From assembly GCA_025994075.1 (NCBI GenBank), contig JAMQGV010000021.1:186001-250000 (forward strand): a stretch of DNA of 64,000 nt, given 5' to 3'. Shown piece by piece: positions 15,606 through 27,400 of the stretch; position 1 is the first letter of the stretch, and every line of letters starts with the position of its first letter. The DNA comes from Vicinamibacteria bacterium. GTDB taxonomy: Bacteria > Acidobacteriota > Vicinamibacteria > Fen-336. Below the pieces are notes generated by a model. That model made no database searches. It was given only the letters and a program-made list of their open reading frames with translations, and was not told the origin of the DNA. The translations under genes and the position numbers were made by a program.

Positions 15606-17261
15606 ATGCCCGAGCTCGCGATCCAGTCCGCCGGCGGTGCCCACCGGCGCATCGGCCTGACCAGGGCCGTGCTCAGCATCGGCCGCTCGCGAGAGAGCGA
15701 CGTGTTCCTGCCCGACCAGTGGCTGTCGCGCCACCACGCCGAGATCCGCATTCGCGGCGAAGCCTGCTTCGTCGCCGACCTCGGCAGCAAGAACGGCACG
15801 CTGCTCAACGGCCTGCGCGTTGCCGGCGAGCAGCGGCTCCGCCACGGCGACGTGATCACGCTCGGCGAGCACGTGCTCACGTTCCTGGCCGAAGACGCGG
15901 TCGCGGCGGGCGATGACGACGGCGACGCGGAGCCGGCCGGCACCCAGGTCTTCTCGGTCGCCGCGCTCTCCGAAGAGGCGACGCGCGAGGTCAAGGAGCC
16001 GGGCGACCTCGCCCGCCAGAACCGGCTGCTGTCGATCCTCAACAAGGCGGGCCGCACGCTGCTGCACCACCAGCCGATGCCGGAGCTGTTCGAGACCATT
16101 CTCGACCTGCTGTTCGAGGCGGTCTCCGCCGAGCGCGGTGCGATCCTGCTGCTCGAGGGCGAAGCGCGCACGCCCGTGGTCAAGGCCTCGAAGAGCCGGC
16201 TCGGCGAGCCGATCGGCCGCGTCAGCCGCTCGATCGCGCGGCGGGCGATCGAGCGGCGCGACGTGCTGCTGGTGCCCAACATGATGGAGGACGCGGCGTT
16301 CCGCGGCCAGGACTCCGTGCTGTCGTCGGGCATCCGCTCGGCGCTGTGCGCGCCGCTGTGGTTCACCGCCCAGGGCGCGCCCGACCAGGTGATCGGCCTC
16401 GTCTACCTCGACACCCGCGAGTGGGCCCACGCCTTCACCCAGGAAGACGCCACCGTGCTGGCCGCGCTGTCCAACGTGGCCGCGGCCAAGATCGAGACGG
16501 CGCGGCTGCTCGAGGAGAGCCTCGAGAAGCGGCGCATGGAGCGCGAGATGCAGCTCGCCGCCGAGATCCAGCGCTCGCTGCTGCCGTCGCGCGCGCCCCA
16601 GCTCCCCGGCTTCTCGATCGCCGGCTCCAACCAGCCCTGCCTCACCGTCGGCGGCGACTACTTCGACTTCGGCACCGGCAGCGACGAACTGCGGCTGGCG
16701 CTGGGCGACGTCTCCGGCAAGGGCACCGGGGCGGCGCTGATCATGGCGGTGCTGCGGGCCGCCGTGCGCGCCCACTGGGACGTCGCCGACACGGCCGAGG
16801 CGATCTCGCGGATCAACCGCACCGTGTGCGAGAACATCCCGGCCGGCAAGTACGTCACCTTCTTCCTCGCCCGCCTCGACCCGGCGAGCGGGCGGCTGCG
16901 CTACGTGAACGCCGGCCACAACCGGCCGCTGCTGATCCGCGCGGACGGCTCGCACTCCGAGCTGTGCGAGGGCGGCATGGTGCTGGGTCTGATTCCGGAG
17001 GCCGAGTACGCCGAGGGCCAGGTCGAGCTGGCGCCGGGCGACGCGCTCGTGGTGTTCTCCGACGGCGTGACCGAGACCTGGAACGAGGCCGACGAGGAGT
17101 TCGGCGAAGACGGGCTGCTGGCCGTGGCCCGCGATGCCAGGACACTGCCGGCCGCGGAGATCGAAGCTCGCATCTACGCGGGCCTCGAGCGCTTCGCGGG
17201 CGGCGACAAGGCCACCGACGACCGCACCCTGATCGTGGTCAAGCGCGAGGCGAGCGCGTGA
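15606..17261 (+). CDS. FHA-GAF-PP2C (SpoIIE/RsbU-type) serine phosphatase
   Basis: A 551-residue signalling protein. An FHA domain (residues 1-98) keeps the phosphothreonine-binding residues in SIGRSRESD, SRHHAEI and GSKNGTLLNG. A GAF domain (about 150-300) follows, then a coiled linker (EKRRMEREMQLAAEIQRSLL) typical of phosphatases of the RsbU group. The PPM phosphatase domain (about 335-549) has its metal aspartates in TVGGDYFDF, LGDVSGKGTGAAL and VVFSDGVTE. It should remove phosphate from anti-sigma antagonists or similar partners. Its stop overlaps the hsp20 start (GTGA), tying phosphatase signalling to the heat-shock genes. Confidence 0.9.
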   Translation: MPELAIQSAGGAHRRIGLTRAVLSIGRSRESDVFLPDQWLSRHHAEIRIRGEACFVADLGSKNGTLLNGLRVAGEQRLRHGDVITLGEHVLTFLAEDAVAAGDDDGDAEPAGTQVFSVAALSEEATREVKEPGDLARQNRLLSILNKAGRTLLHHQPMPELFETILDLLFEAVSAERGAILLLEGEARTPVVKASKSRLGEPIGRVSRSIARRAIERRDVLLVPNMMEDAAFRGQDSVLSSGIRSALCAPLWFTAQGAPDQVIGLVYLDTREWAHAFTQEDATVLAALSNVAAAKIETARLLEESLEKRRMEREMQLAAEIQRSLLPSRAPQLPGFSIAGSNQPCLTVGGDYFDFGTGSDELRLALGDVSGKGTGAALIMAVLRAAVRAHWDVADTAEAISRINRTVCENIPAGKYVTFFLARLDPASGRLRYVNAGHNRPLLIRADGSHSELCEGGMVLGLIPEAEYAEGQVELAPGDALVVFSDGVTETWNEADEEFGEDGLLAVARDARTLPAAEIEARIYAGLERFAGGDKATDDRTLIVVKREASA

Positions 17262-17703
17262 AGCGCCCGCGCCAGACGCCGGTGGCGGACCTGGCCTCGC
17301 TGCAGCGCGACGTCGACCTGCTGTTCGAGCGGTTGCGGGCCGCGGAGCAGCGCCTGCGTCCCGCCGACACGGCGGCGTGGTCGCCGCCGCTCGACGTCTA
17401 CGAGAGCGGCGACTCGGTGGTGGTGGTGGTCGAGGTGCCGGGGCTCGACCCCGAGGCGCTGTCGCTGCAGCTCGAGGGCCACGCGCTGGTGCTGCGCGGC
17501 GAGCGCCACGGTCGCAAGCCGGCAGGCGGGACCTGGCTGTGCCTGGAGCGGCCCCACGGGCGGTTCGAGCGGCGCGTCGAGCTCGACGCCCGCTTCGAGG
17601 CCGCGGCCGTGTCCGCGCGGCTGACCCGCGGCCTGCTGGTCGTGACCCTGCAGCGGCGCGAGCGCAAGCCGCGCGGCATCGTGATCGAGGTGAAGAGGAG
17701 CTG

Positions 17704-17704
<1 letters not shown>
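17258..17704 (+). CDS. Hsp20-family small heat-shock protein
   Basis: A 148-residue alpha-crystallin-type chaperone. The crystallin domain spans about residues 45-135 (SPPLDVYESGDSVVVVVEVP, LQLEGHALVLRGER, then the LTRGLLVVTLQRRE strand), and the I-x-I/V tail motif is at the end (RGIVIEV). It holds unfolding proteins without ATP. The GTG start overlaps the stop of the phosphatase gene, and its stop overlaps the start of lon (TGATG). The three are one operon, so folding rescue and proteolysis are expressed together with a phosphatase that probably senses stress. Confidence 0.9.
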
Positions 17705-20178
<2,474 letters not shown>

Positions 20179-20817
20179 GCCGCCGGGCGAACTGACCGGC
20201 GCCGTCATCGGGGCCGGAGCCGGCTCGGCCCCAGGAGCCTGCTCGGCCGTCGGCGCCCGGTCGGCAGCAGGGGGCGCGGGCGGCGCGACCAGCGGCGGCG
20301 GCGGGTGCGGCGCGCCGGCCGCGTGCAGGTCGCGGCCGTGCTGGGTCAGCGCCGAGAGCCAGAACGAGCGCTCGAGGCCCAGCCCCGCCATGCCGACGAT
20401 CGCCTGCAGGTCGCGCAGCGGCGCCGCCACGAACGCCCACGGGTAGCGGCGCACCAGCAGCAACGCGCCCGCGGGGCCGCCGGCCGATGCCAGCGGCAGC
20501 GCGAGCAGCGAGCGATAGCCGGGGACCAGCAGCGGGCCGCCGGCCGGGGCCGTCTCCTTGAGATCGTCGAGCCGCAGCGGCGCGCCCAGTCCCGCGACGT
20601 GGGCGACCAGCTCCTGCGAACCCAGCGCGGCGCCGCCCGGCTCGAGCGGCAGCCGCTTCAGCGACTCGGGCTGCACCAGCGCCAGCTCGCCGGCGTCGAA
20701 CGGACAGGCCTGGCGCAGGATCGCGCGCAGCGAGCGGACCAGCAACGCGCCGTCGTCCGGCGCGATCGAGCGCGCCAGCTCCAGCAGTGGCGGTGCCAGC
20801 GGGATCAAGCGCTCCGC

Positions 20818-21621
20818 CTACAGCGCGGCGACGTCCGCCTCGGAGAGCAGCATGCGCTCGATCCCCCGCGCGCGGCCCGACTCGGGGTCGGCGTCGACGA
20901 CCACGGCGGCGAAGCGCGGGTCGTGCTTGGCGGTCTCGAAGCGGTGCGGCATGCCGGTCGTGAAGCGGAGCAGGATGGTCGAGGTCTCGACGCCGATCAC
21001 GGAGTCGTAGGGCCCGGTCATGCCGATGTCGGTGCAGTACGCCGTGCCCCGCGCGAACACGCGGTGGTCGCAGGTCGGCACGTGGGTGTGGGTGCCGACG
21101 ACGGCCGCGACCTGGCCGTCGAGGTAGTAGCCCATCGCCATCTTCTCGGACGTGGCCTCGGCGTGCATGTCGACGACGATCACCTTCGCCTCGGCCTTGA
21201 GCTTCGCCAGCTCCTCGTCGGCGCGCGCGAACGGGCAGTCCATCGCCCCGTTCATGAACACCCGGCCGGAGAGGTTGAGCACGCCGACCGGGACGCCGGT
21301 CTTCTTCGCCTTGCCGACGTAGGCGCCCTTGCCGGGCTGGCGCCGCGGGTAGTTGGCGGGCCGCAGCAGTTGCGGGATGAAGTCGGCGACCGGGATCAGC
21401 TCCTTCTTGTCCCAGACGTGGTTGCCCGAGGTCAGGCAGTCGACGCCCAGGTCCAGGAACTCGTCGCAGATCTCCTTGGTGATGCCGAAGCCGCCCGCGG
21501 CGTTCTCGACGTTGGCGATCGTGAAGTCGATGCCGTGACGCGCCACCACCTTCGGCAGCGCCTTCTTCACGATGGCCCGACCGGGCCCGCCCACCACGTC
21601 GCCGATGACCAGGATCTTCAC
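20818..21621 (-). CDS. ymdB: YmdB-family metallophosphoesterase
   Basis: A 267-residue protein of the TIGR00282 type. The metal-binding motifs are in order: the first Asp in KILVIGDVVGGPG, the Glu/Asn in NVENAAGG, GNHVWDKKE, the VVDMHAEATSEK block and VVGTHTHVPT. These define the YmdB family, di-metal phosphodiesterases. In Bacillus YmdB hydrolyses 2',3'-cyclic nucleotides and steers biofilm formation and RNase Y-linked processes. Start is GTG. A GAF-like gene follows in the same direction. Family call firm; cellular role here unknown. Confidence 0.9.
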   Translation of the reverse strand: MKILVIGDVVGGPGRAIVKKALPKVVARHGIDFTIANVENAAGGFGITKEICDEFLDLGVDCLTSGNHVWDKKELIPVADFIPQLLRPANYPRRQPGKGAYVGKAKKTGVPVGVLNLSGRVFMNGAMDCPFARADEELAKLKAEAKVIVVDMHAEATSEKMAMGYYLDGQVAAVVGTHTHVPTCDHRVFARGTAYCTDIGMTGPYDSVIGVETSTILLRFTTGMPHRFETAKHDPRFAAVVVDADPESGRARGIERMLLSEADVAAL

Positions 21622-21676
21622 GAAACCGCACCTCGCAGGCTCGGCCCCGACGTGGAGCCGAGCCCTTGAGGGTAAC

Positions 21677-23056
21677 TTACTTCGCGGCGATCCGTTTCGG
21701 TCTCAGCGCGAGCTGGCCCTGGCGGGCGGCGTCGATCGCCTCGCCGAGGATGCGGACCGCTTCCTGCGGGGCGTGGAAGCCGTTGGAGTTCTCCGATTCC
21801 ACGAAGTCGATGAAGAACTGCGCCTTGCGCTGGTGCTTCCAGGCCGGCCCCAGCTCCGCGTCCGTGGCGCCGGCGGCCTTGGCGGCTTCGATGTCGGCGA
21901 TCAGCTCGACGAGAGCGTCCATCGCCCGGTTGCGCAGGCTGACCGTGCGCTCCTGGTTGGCCTCGGCGCGGGCGACCATCTCCTGCTCGGACCACTTGTG
22001 GCAGGTCTGGCAGGCGTTGCTGACGTTGAGCAGCGGCGAGCGCACGTGGTGGTCGGAAACCTTCATCGCGCCCACCCGCTGGTAGGGCATGTGGCAGTCG
22101 GCGCAGGCGACGCCGGAGCGGGCGTGGATGCCCTGGTTCCACATCTCGAACTCGGGGTGCTGCGCCTTCAGCACCGGCGCGCCCGTCTTCGCGTGGGTCC
22201 AGTCCTTGAAGCCGACCTCCTCGTAGTACTCGAAGATCTGCTCCACCTTCAACCCCTTCGACCACGGGTAGGTGAGCCGCTTCTCGTCGCCCTTGAAGTA
22301 GTACTCGACGTGGCACTGGCCGCACACGTACGAGCGCATCTCCTGGCGGCTCGCCATCGTGTTGACGTCGTAGTTCGCGACTCCCTGCGAGGCCTTGTAC
22401 GCCTTGATCCCCTCCAGGAACCCGGGCCGCGTCACCCGCAGCGCCATCGTCTGCGAGTCGTGACAGTCGATGCAGGCGATCGGGTGCTTGGCGTGGGCGC
22501 GGGCCTCGGCGTAGGGCAGCGGGTTCAGCTTCTCGAAGCCCTTGATCAGGTCGCCGTCACCGGCCTTCTTGTAGGGCACGTAGACCGACGCGTGGCAGTG
22601 CAGGCAGGTGCCCGGCTGCTTGAACTGCGAGACGCGCTGGGTGAAGGTCTGGTCCTCCAGCATCCAGGCGTGCCCCCGCTTCTTGCGGAAGTCGACGGAG
22701 AAGGCGTACCCCGCCCACATCGTCTTCAGCCGCGGGTCCTCCTCCAGGCGCGACTGCGCGACGATCGAGCGCGGGTCGGCTTCGGACGGGGTCACCGGCA
22801 GCGCCTCGGAGCCGCCGAAGCGGGTCCGCTTCTGGTCGACGGTGCGCAGGTAGCTGTCGTACTGCTGCGGGAAGTTCTTGCCCCAGACGGCGGGGTCCTC
22901 AGTGTCGTCGGTCAGCTCGACGACGCGGAAGAAGGGGTTCTTCGCCTCCTGCTTGCGCTCGAAGATGTTGACCAGCAGGGCCGTGACGCCGGCGGCGGCG
23001 ATCGCCGCCGCGGCCGCGGCCACGATCAGGGTCCTGCTGCGGGGAGTCTCGCTCAT
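21677..23056 (-). CDS. nrfA: Ammonia-forming cytochrome c nitrite reductase, CXXCH type at heme 1
   Basis: A 459-residue protein with an N-terminal membrane anchor or uncleaved signal (residues 9-31) and five heme-binding motifs: CLHCH 151-155, CIDCH 195-199, CGQCH 245-249, CADCH 318-322 and CQTCH 349-353. The active-site tyrosine lies in the CGQCHVEYYF block, and the distal histidine and calcium-site residues lie in LKAQHPEFE. NrfA reduces nitrite to ammonium with six electrons. Most NrfA use CXXCK for the active-site heme; here that first motif is CXXCH, as in a minority group known from Campylobacter. The ATG has GAGG before it, and nrfH ends three bases upstream. Confidence 0.9.
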   Translation of the reverse strand: MSETPRSRTLIVAAAAAAIAAAGVTALLVNIFERKQEAKNPFFRVVELTDDTEDPAVWGKNFPQQYDSYLRTVDQKRTRFGGSEALPVTPSEADPRSIVAQSRLEEDPRLKTMWAGYAFSVDFRKKRGHAWMLEDQTFTQRVSQFKQPGTCLHCHASVYVPYKKAGDGDLIKGFEKLNPLPYAEARAHAKHPIACIDCHDSQTMALRVTRPGFLEGIKAYKASQGVANYDVNTMASRQEMRSYVCGQCHVEYYFKGDEKRLTYPWSKGLKVEQIFEYYEEVGFKDWTHAKTGAPVLKAQHPEFEMWNQGIHARSGVACADCHMPYQRVGAMKVSDHHVRSPLLNVSNACQTCHKWSEQEMVARAEANQERTVSLRNRAMDALVELIADIEAAKAAGATDAELGPAWKHQRKAQFFIDFVESENSNGFHAPQEAVRILGEAIDAARQGQLALRPKRIAAK

Positions 23057-23059
23057 GTC

Positions 23060-23539
23060 TTACCTCGCCGACGCCACGTCGGTGGCGCCCATTTCCATGT
23101 GTCCCACGCCGTGGTGGCAGCGCAGGCACGACACCGGCTCGCGCCCGTCGCCGCCGCCGTCCATCACCGTCACCACGTCGGCGTGGCAGTGCCGGCACTG
23201 CCCCTCGGTGACGGCGCGGTTGGCGGGCGTGATCCGGATCGGCTCGTGGAAGCCGCCGGTCGTGAAGTAGTAGGAGTGCCAGAAGCCGTTGCGCGCCTTG
23301 GTCCAGTACTTGCCGACCAGGTCGTGGGGAGCATGACAGTCGTTGCAGGTCGCGACGGTGGCGTGGCTGCCCTTGACCCAGCCGTCGTACTGCTCGTGCA
23401 TCACGTGGCAGTTGGCGCAGGCGCGGGGGTCGTTGGTCATGTAGGAGTAGCCCTTCGCGTACACGAAGGTGAAGCTGCCGACGCCCGCGGCGACGCCGAA
23501 CAGCGCCGCGATCACGACCATCGGCGTCGAGAAGCGCAT
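23060..23539 (-). CDS. nrfH: NrfH tetraheme menaquinol dehydrogenase
   Basis: A 159-residue NapC/NrfH-type cytochrome: one N-terminal membrane helix (VVIAALFGVAAGVGSFTFVY) followed by four c-type heme motifs, CANCH, CNDCH, CRHCH and CLRCH. It takes electrons from menaquinol in the membrane and hands them to NrfA in the periplasm. Its start codon overlaps the stop of the upstream outer-membrane protein gene (TGATG) and its stop is three bases before nrfA, so the three genes form one operon. Confidence 0.9.
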   Translation of the reverse strand: MRFSTPMVVIAALFGVAAGVGSFTFVYAKGYSYMTNDPRACANCHVMHEQYDGWVKGSHATVATCNDCHAPHDLVGKYWTKARNGFWHSYYFTTGGFHEPIRITPANRAVTEGQCRHCHADVVTVMDGGGDGREPVSCLRCHHGVGHMEMGATDVASAR

Positions 23540-24426
23540 CAGAACGAGACCGGCACGTCGAGCGTGATCATGTCGTAGCCCTGCCCTTTCAGCGGGTCGT
23601 CGAGCGCGCGCGACCAGGAGAGCCCCGGCCGCACCCAGCGCTTGCCCGACAACTTGAAGTGCAGCCGCGGGCCGACGCCGAACGTCACCGTCTCGCGCGC
23701 CTCGGCGGCGGCGCGCACGGGCGCTGCGTCGGTCATCCATCGCTGCATCCGAAGCTCGCCGCCGAGCGAAAACTTCGGCGAGAAGAAGTGGCCGGCGTGG
23801 AGCCCGGCCGTGAAGTTCGTGCGCGAGCCGTCCTGGCTCTCGGGGCCACGCACACGGGTGAGCTGAAGCACGGTCACCTCGCCCTGGAGCGTCAGCGCCG
23901 GCGTCACGCGCGCCACCGACGCGCCACCGATCACCGTGAAGTAGTTGACGGCGAACAGCGCGTTCTCCATCGCCGAGCGCGCGGGGATGCCGCGCGCGAC
24001 GGCGAACGCGGCCCCGGCGTCCGGCCGGTCGCCGCCTCCGCTGCCGACCGGCAGCGTGACCGCCCCGAAGGCTGCGAAGCGCCACGGCCCGGACAACGGC
24101 CGCGCGTAGGTGACGCCCAGCAGCGGGTTGGAGAAGCCGCTGCCGCCCGCGGCGTCCGTCTCGTCCTTCAGGAACGCGACGCGGGCGATCGGCGCCCAGC
24201 GCGGGCTCAGCTTGTAGCTCGCGATCACGCTGGTGACCCAGGTGTCGCGCGAGGTGGCGCCGAGGTCGTACGCGGCGAGCGTCTGGTCGACGCGCACCAC
24301 GCTGCCGGCGGCCGCGGGCCGCAGCAGCCACGGCAGCGAGTACGGCGGCGGGGCCGGCTGGGCGGCGACGAGCGGGCCGGACAGCGCGGCCGCGGCGAGC
24401 AGGACGATCAGGGTGAACGAGCGCAT
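23539..24426 (-). CDS. Outer-membrane beta-barrel protein leading the nrf operon
   Basis: A 295-residue protein with a signal peptide (MRSFTLIVLLAAAALSGPLV, cleaved near AAQ). The mature part alternates in short amphipathic strands typical of an outer-membrane barrel (TWVTSVIASYKLSPRWAPIA, WRFAAFGAVTLPVGSG) and ends in the aromatic-terminated strand MITLDVPVSF, the classical C-terminal signature for BamA-dependent insertion. I start it at the second ATG, which matches the signal peptide. It may let nitrite or ammonium pass the outer membrane or be a transporter-like protein of the Toluene_X or MetA-pathway type. I cannot name the family. It overlaps nrfH by one base. Confidence 0.7.
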   Translation of the reverse strand: MRSFTLIVLLAAAALSGPLVAAQPAPPPYSLPWLLRPAAAGSVVRVDQTLAAYDLGATSRDTWVTSVIASYKLSPRWAPIARVAFLKDETDAAGGSGFSNPLLGVTYARPLSGPWRFAAFGAVTLPVGSGGGDRPDAGAAFAVARGIPARSAMENALFAVNYFTVIGGASVARVTPALTLQGEVTVLQLTRVRGPESQDGSRTNFTAGLHAGHFFSPKFSLGGELRMQRWMTDAAPVRAAAEARETVTFGVGPRLHFKLSGKRWVRPGLSWSRALDDPLKGQGYDMITLDVPVSF

Positions 24427-24529
24427 GAAGTCCCTCCTGCGACGTGACGGTGATTGTAACGGGCTCTGCCGGAAACCGCCTTCAGCCCCCTTGCTCGTCC
24501 GCGGGCTCAGGAGGAAAATCGGCGTCATC

Positions 24530-25042
24530 TTGCAACTCCAGGTGAACGGTGACGTGCACGAGGTCGACGTGCCCGACCACTGGACGCTCCTCGAGGTGTT
24601 GCGCTATCGGCTCGGCCTGACGGGCAGCAAGCAGGGCTGCGACAAGGGCGACTGCGGCGCGTGCACCGTGCTGCTCGACGGCCAGCCGGCGATCTCCTGC
24701 CTGGTGCTCGCGCGCGAGGCCGAGGGTCGCTCGGTGCTCACCATCGAAGGACTGGCGCCGCGCCACGTCGCTGCCGGCGGCTGCGGCGTGGACCCGGTCC
24801 AGGCCGCCTTCGACGCCAGCGGGGCGCTGCAGTGCGGCTTCTGCCAGAGCGGCATGATCCTGTCCGCGTGGGCCCTGCTCGCCCGCAACCCGCGGCCGCG
24901 ACCGGAAGAGGTGCGGGCGGCGCTGGCGGGGAATCTCTGTCGCTGCACGGGCTACACCCAGATCTTCGACGCGGTCGCTCGGCTCGCCACGGCAGGCGCC
25001 GCGACTGCCCCGGAAACTTCGCCGGAAGCCGTCCGGGACTGA
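24530..25042 (+). CDS. hcrC: 4-hydroxybenzoyl-CoA reductase, [2Fe-2S] (gamma) subunit
   Basis: A 170-residue iron-sulfur subunit of the xanthine oxidase family. The N-terminal plant-type ferredoxin site has cysteines in GCDKGDCGACTVLL with the fourth at ISCLVL, and the C-terminal site has them in QCGFCQSGM and LCRCTGYT. It passes electrons inside the enzyme. The best start is TTG at 24530 with AGGAGG 15 bases ahead, rather loose. The neighbouring medium subunit carries the four-cysteine insert specific to 4-hydroxybenzoyl-CoA reductase, which identifies the complex. It is first of the order gamma, alpha, beta. Confidence 0.85.
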   Translation: MQLQVNGDVHEVDVPDHWTLLEVLRYRLGLTGSKQGCDKGDCGACTVLLDGQPAISCLVLAREAEGRSVLTIEGLAPRHVAAGGCGVDPVQAAFDASGALQCGFCQSGMILSAWALLARNPRPRPEEVRAALAGNLCRCTGYTQIFDAVARLATAGAATAPETSPEAVRD

Positions 25043-25045
25043 AGC

Positions 25046-27400
25046 GTGGGCGCCCGGGACCGCCACGGCATCGATCCGCCCTGGGGCGAGTTCCGCCACG
25101 TGGGGCAAGGCTCCACCAAGATCGACGGCCTGGCCAAGGCCACCGGTGCGGCGCTCTACGCGGACGACCTGAGCCTGCCGCTGATGCTCCACGCCAAGAC
25201 CCTGCGCAGCCCCCACCCGCACGCGCGGCTGCGGGCGATCGACAGCGGCGCGGCGCTGGCGCTGCCCGGCGTGCACGCCGTGATCACGGGCCGCGACCTG
25301 CCCGTCCGCTACGGCATCCTGCCGTGGAGCCAGGACGAGACGGCACTGGCCGTGGACAAGGTGCGCTTCGTCGGCGACCCGGTGGCGGCGGTGGCGGCGG
25401 TCGACGAAGACACCGCCAACGAGGCGCTGAAGCGGATCCGCGTCGACTACGAGTTGCTGCACCCGTTCCTCGACCCGCGCGAGAGCCTGGCGCGGGGCGA
25501 CCCGCCGATCCACGAGGACCGCAAGGAGGGCAACGTCTCCAAGAAGGTGGAGCTGGCTTTCGGCGACGTGGACTCGGCGTTCGCGGGCGCTGCAGTCGTG
25601 ATCGAGGGCGACTACGACTTCCACGGCACCACTCACGCGGCGATCGAGCCGCACTGCGTGCTCGCCCGCTACGGGCCCGACGGAGTGCTGACGCTGTGGT
25701 CGTCGACCCAGATCACCCACTACGTCCACCGAGCCCTGTCCCGCGTGCTGGGCTTGCCCCCCCACCGCATCCGGGTGATCCAGCCGTGCCTGGGCGGGGC
25801 CTTCGGCGGCAAATCCGACCCGTTCAGCCTCGAGTTCTGCGCCTCGCTGCTGGCGATCCGGACCGCGCGCCCGGTCAAGATGCTCTACACCCGCGAGGAG
25901 GTGTTCTACGCCCACCGCGGGCGCCACCCGATGCAGATGCGCTATCGCACGGCCGCCGGCCCGGACGGCCGGCTGGCCGCGGTCGACGCCCGCATCCTGA
26001 TCGACGGCGGCGCGTACAGCTCCTACGGCCTGGTCACCACCTACTACTCGGGCCAGTTGCTGACCGGGCCCTACCACTTCCCCGCCTACCGCTTCGAGAG
26101 CACGCGGGTCTTCACCAACAAGCCGCCCTGCGGGCCCAAGCGCGGCCACGGCTCCGTGCAGCCGCGTTTCGCATTCGAGGTCCAGCTCGACCGGCTGGCC
26201 GAGCGCCTCGGCCTCGACCCGTTCGAGCTGCGCCGCCGCAACCTGCTCGGCGCCGACGCCACCACGGTCAACGGACAGCGCGTCACCTCGAACGGCTTCG
26301 CGCGCTGTCTCGAGCGCGTGGAGGAGGCGAGCGGCTGGCGCCAGCGGCGAGGCCGGCTGCCGCGCGGGCGTGGCCTGGGCATGGCGGGCTCGATGTACAT
26401 CTCGGGCACCAACTACCCGATCTACCCGAACCCAATGCCGCAGTCGGGCATCCAGCTCAAGCTCGACCGCTCCGGCCTCGTCACGGTGTTCTCGGGCGGC
26501 AACGACATCGGCCAGGGCACCAACACGATCGTGCGCTGCCTGGTCGCGGAGGAGCTCGGCCTCCAGCTCGAGCAGGTGCGAGTGGTGGCGGCGGACACCG
26601 ACCTGTGCCCGGTCGACCTCGGCGCCTACTCCTCGCGCGGCACCTTCATGATCGGGAATGCCGTGCTCGACGCCTGCCGCAAGCTGCGGGGCACGCTGGT
26701 GAGCGCCGTGGCCGAGAGCTGGGGCGTCGACCCTCGGCGCGTGCGCTTCGTGGACGGGGCCGTGGTCGACCTCGAGGACCCGGGCCGCTCGCTGCCGACG
26801 GCGGACGCGTTCCAGCTCGCCGAGGCGCGCTTCGACACGCTCGGCGCAACCGGCTCGTACAACACGCCGTCGCTCGGCGGCGACTACCGGGGCGGCACGA
26901 TCGGGGCATCGCCCGCGTACTCGTTCACCGCGCACGTGGTGGAGGTGACGGTCGACGAGGAGACCGGCCGCATCACCTGCGAACGCGCGTGGATCGCCCA
27001 CGACTGCGGCCGGGCGCTGAACCCGGTGCTGGTCGCCGGCCAGATGGAGGGCTCGGCCTACATGGGGCTGGCCGAGGCGCTCGTGGAGGAGCACGAGGTC
27101 AACCGCTTCGGCCTGCACCGCGGCCCCTCGCTGCTCGACTACCGGCTGCCGACCTCGGTCGACACCCCGGAACTGCACTCGCTGATCGTCGAGAGCCTCG
27201 ACCCGGAGGGCCCGTACGGTGCGAAGGAAGCCGGCGAGGGCCCGCTCCACCCCGCCATTCCCGCGCTGTCCAACGCGGTCTTCGACGCGGTGGGCATCCG
27301 CCTGCAGCACCTGCCGTTCACCCCGGGCAAGGTGCTGAAGGCGCTGCGGGCGGCCGCCGCAGAGCGCCGGCCCGCCGTCGCGGCGGTCAGCGGAACCTGA
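25046..27400 (+). CDS. hcrA: 4-hydroxybenzoyl-CoA reductase, molybdopterin (alpha) subunit
   Basis: A 784-residue catalytic subunit of the xanthine oxidase family. The start is GTG, three bases after the gamma stop. The molybdenum cofactor regions are intact: CLGGAFGGKSDPF and the GAKEAGEGP motif containing the glutamate close to Mo. The enzyme removes the para-hydroxyl group of 4-hydroxybenzoyl-CoA, giving benzoyl-CoA, in the reductive direction driven by ferredoxin. This is unlike xanthine dehydrogenase. Its stop overlaps the start of the beta gene (TGATG). Specific naming rests mainly on the partner beta subunit. Confidence 0.88.
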   Translation: MGARDRHGIDPPWGEFRHVGQGSTKIDGLAKATGAALYADDLSLPLMLHAKTLRSPHPHARLRAIDSGAALALPGVHAVITGRDLPVRYGILPWSQDETALAVDKVRFVGDPVAAVAAVDEDTANEALKRIRVDYELLHPFLDPRESLARGDPPIHEDRKEGNVSKKVELAFGDVDSAFAGAAVVIEGDYDFHGTTHAAIEPHCVLARYGPDGVLTLWSSTQITHYVHRALSRVLGLPPHRIRVIQPCLGGAFGGKSDPFSLEFCASLLAIRTARPVKMLYTREEVFYAHRGRHPMQMRYRTAAGPDGRLAAVDARILIDGGAYSSYGLVTTYYSGQLLTGPYHFPAYRFESTRVFTNKPPCGPKRGHGSVQPRFAFEVQLDRLAERLGLDPFELRRRNLLGADATTVNGQRVTSNGFARCLERVEEASGWRQRRGRLPRGRGLGMAGSMYISGTNYPIYPNPMPQSGIQLKLDRSGLVTVFSGGNDIGQGTNTIVRCLVAEELGLQLEQVRVVAADTDLCPVDLGAYSSRGTFMIGNAVLDACRKLRGTLVSAVAESWGVDPRRVRFVDGAVVDLEDPGRSLPTADAFQLAEARFDTLGATGSYNTPSLGGDYRGGTIGASPAYSFTAHVVEVTVDEETGRITCERAWIAHDCGRALNPVLVAGQMEGSAYMGLAEALVEEHEVNRFGLHRGPSLLDYRLPTSVDTPELHSLIVESLDPEGPYGAKEAGEGPLHPAIPALSNAVFDAVGIRLQHLPFTPGKVLKALRAAAAERRPAVAAVSGT

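Noticed and set aside
21572..23578. Open frame of 668 codons antisense to nrfA and nrfH
   Set aside because: Antisense shadow; all heme motifs are on the minus strand.
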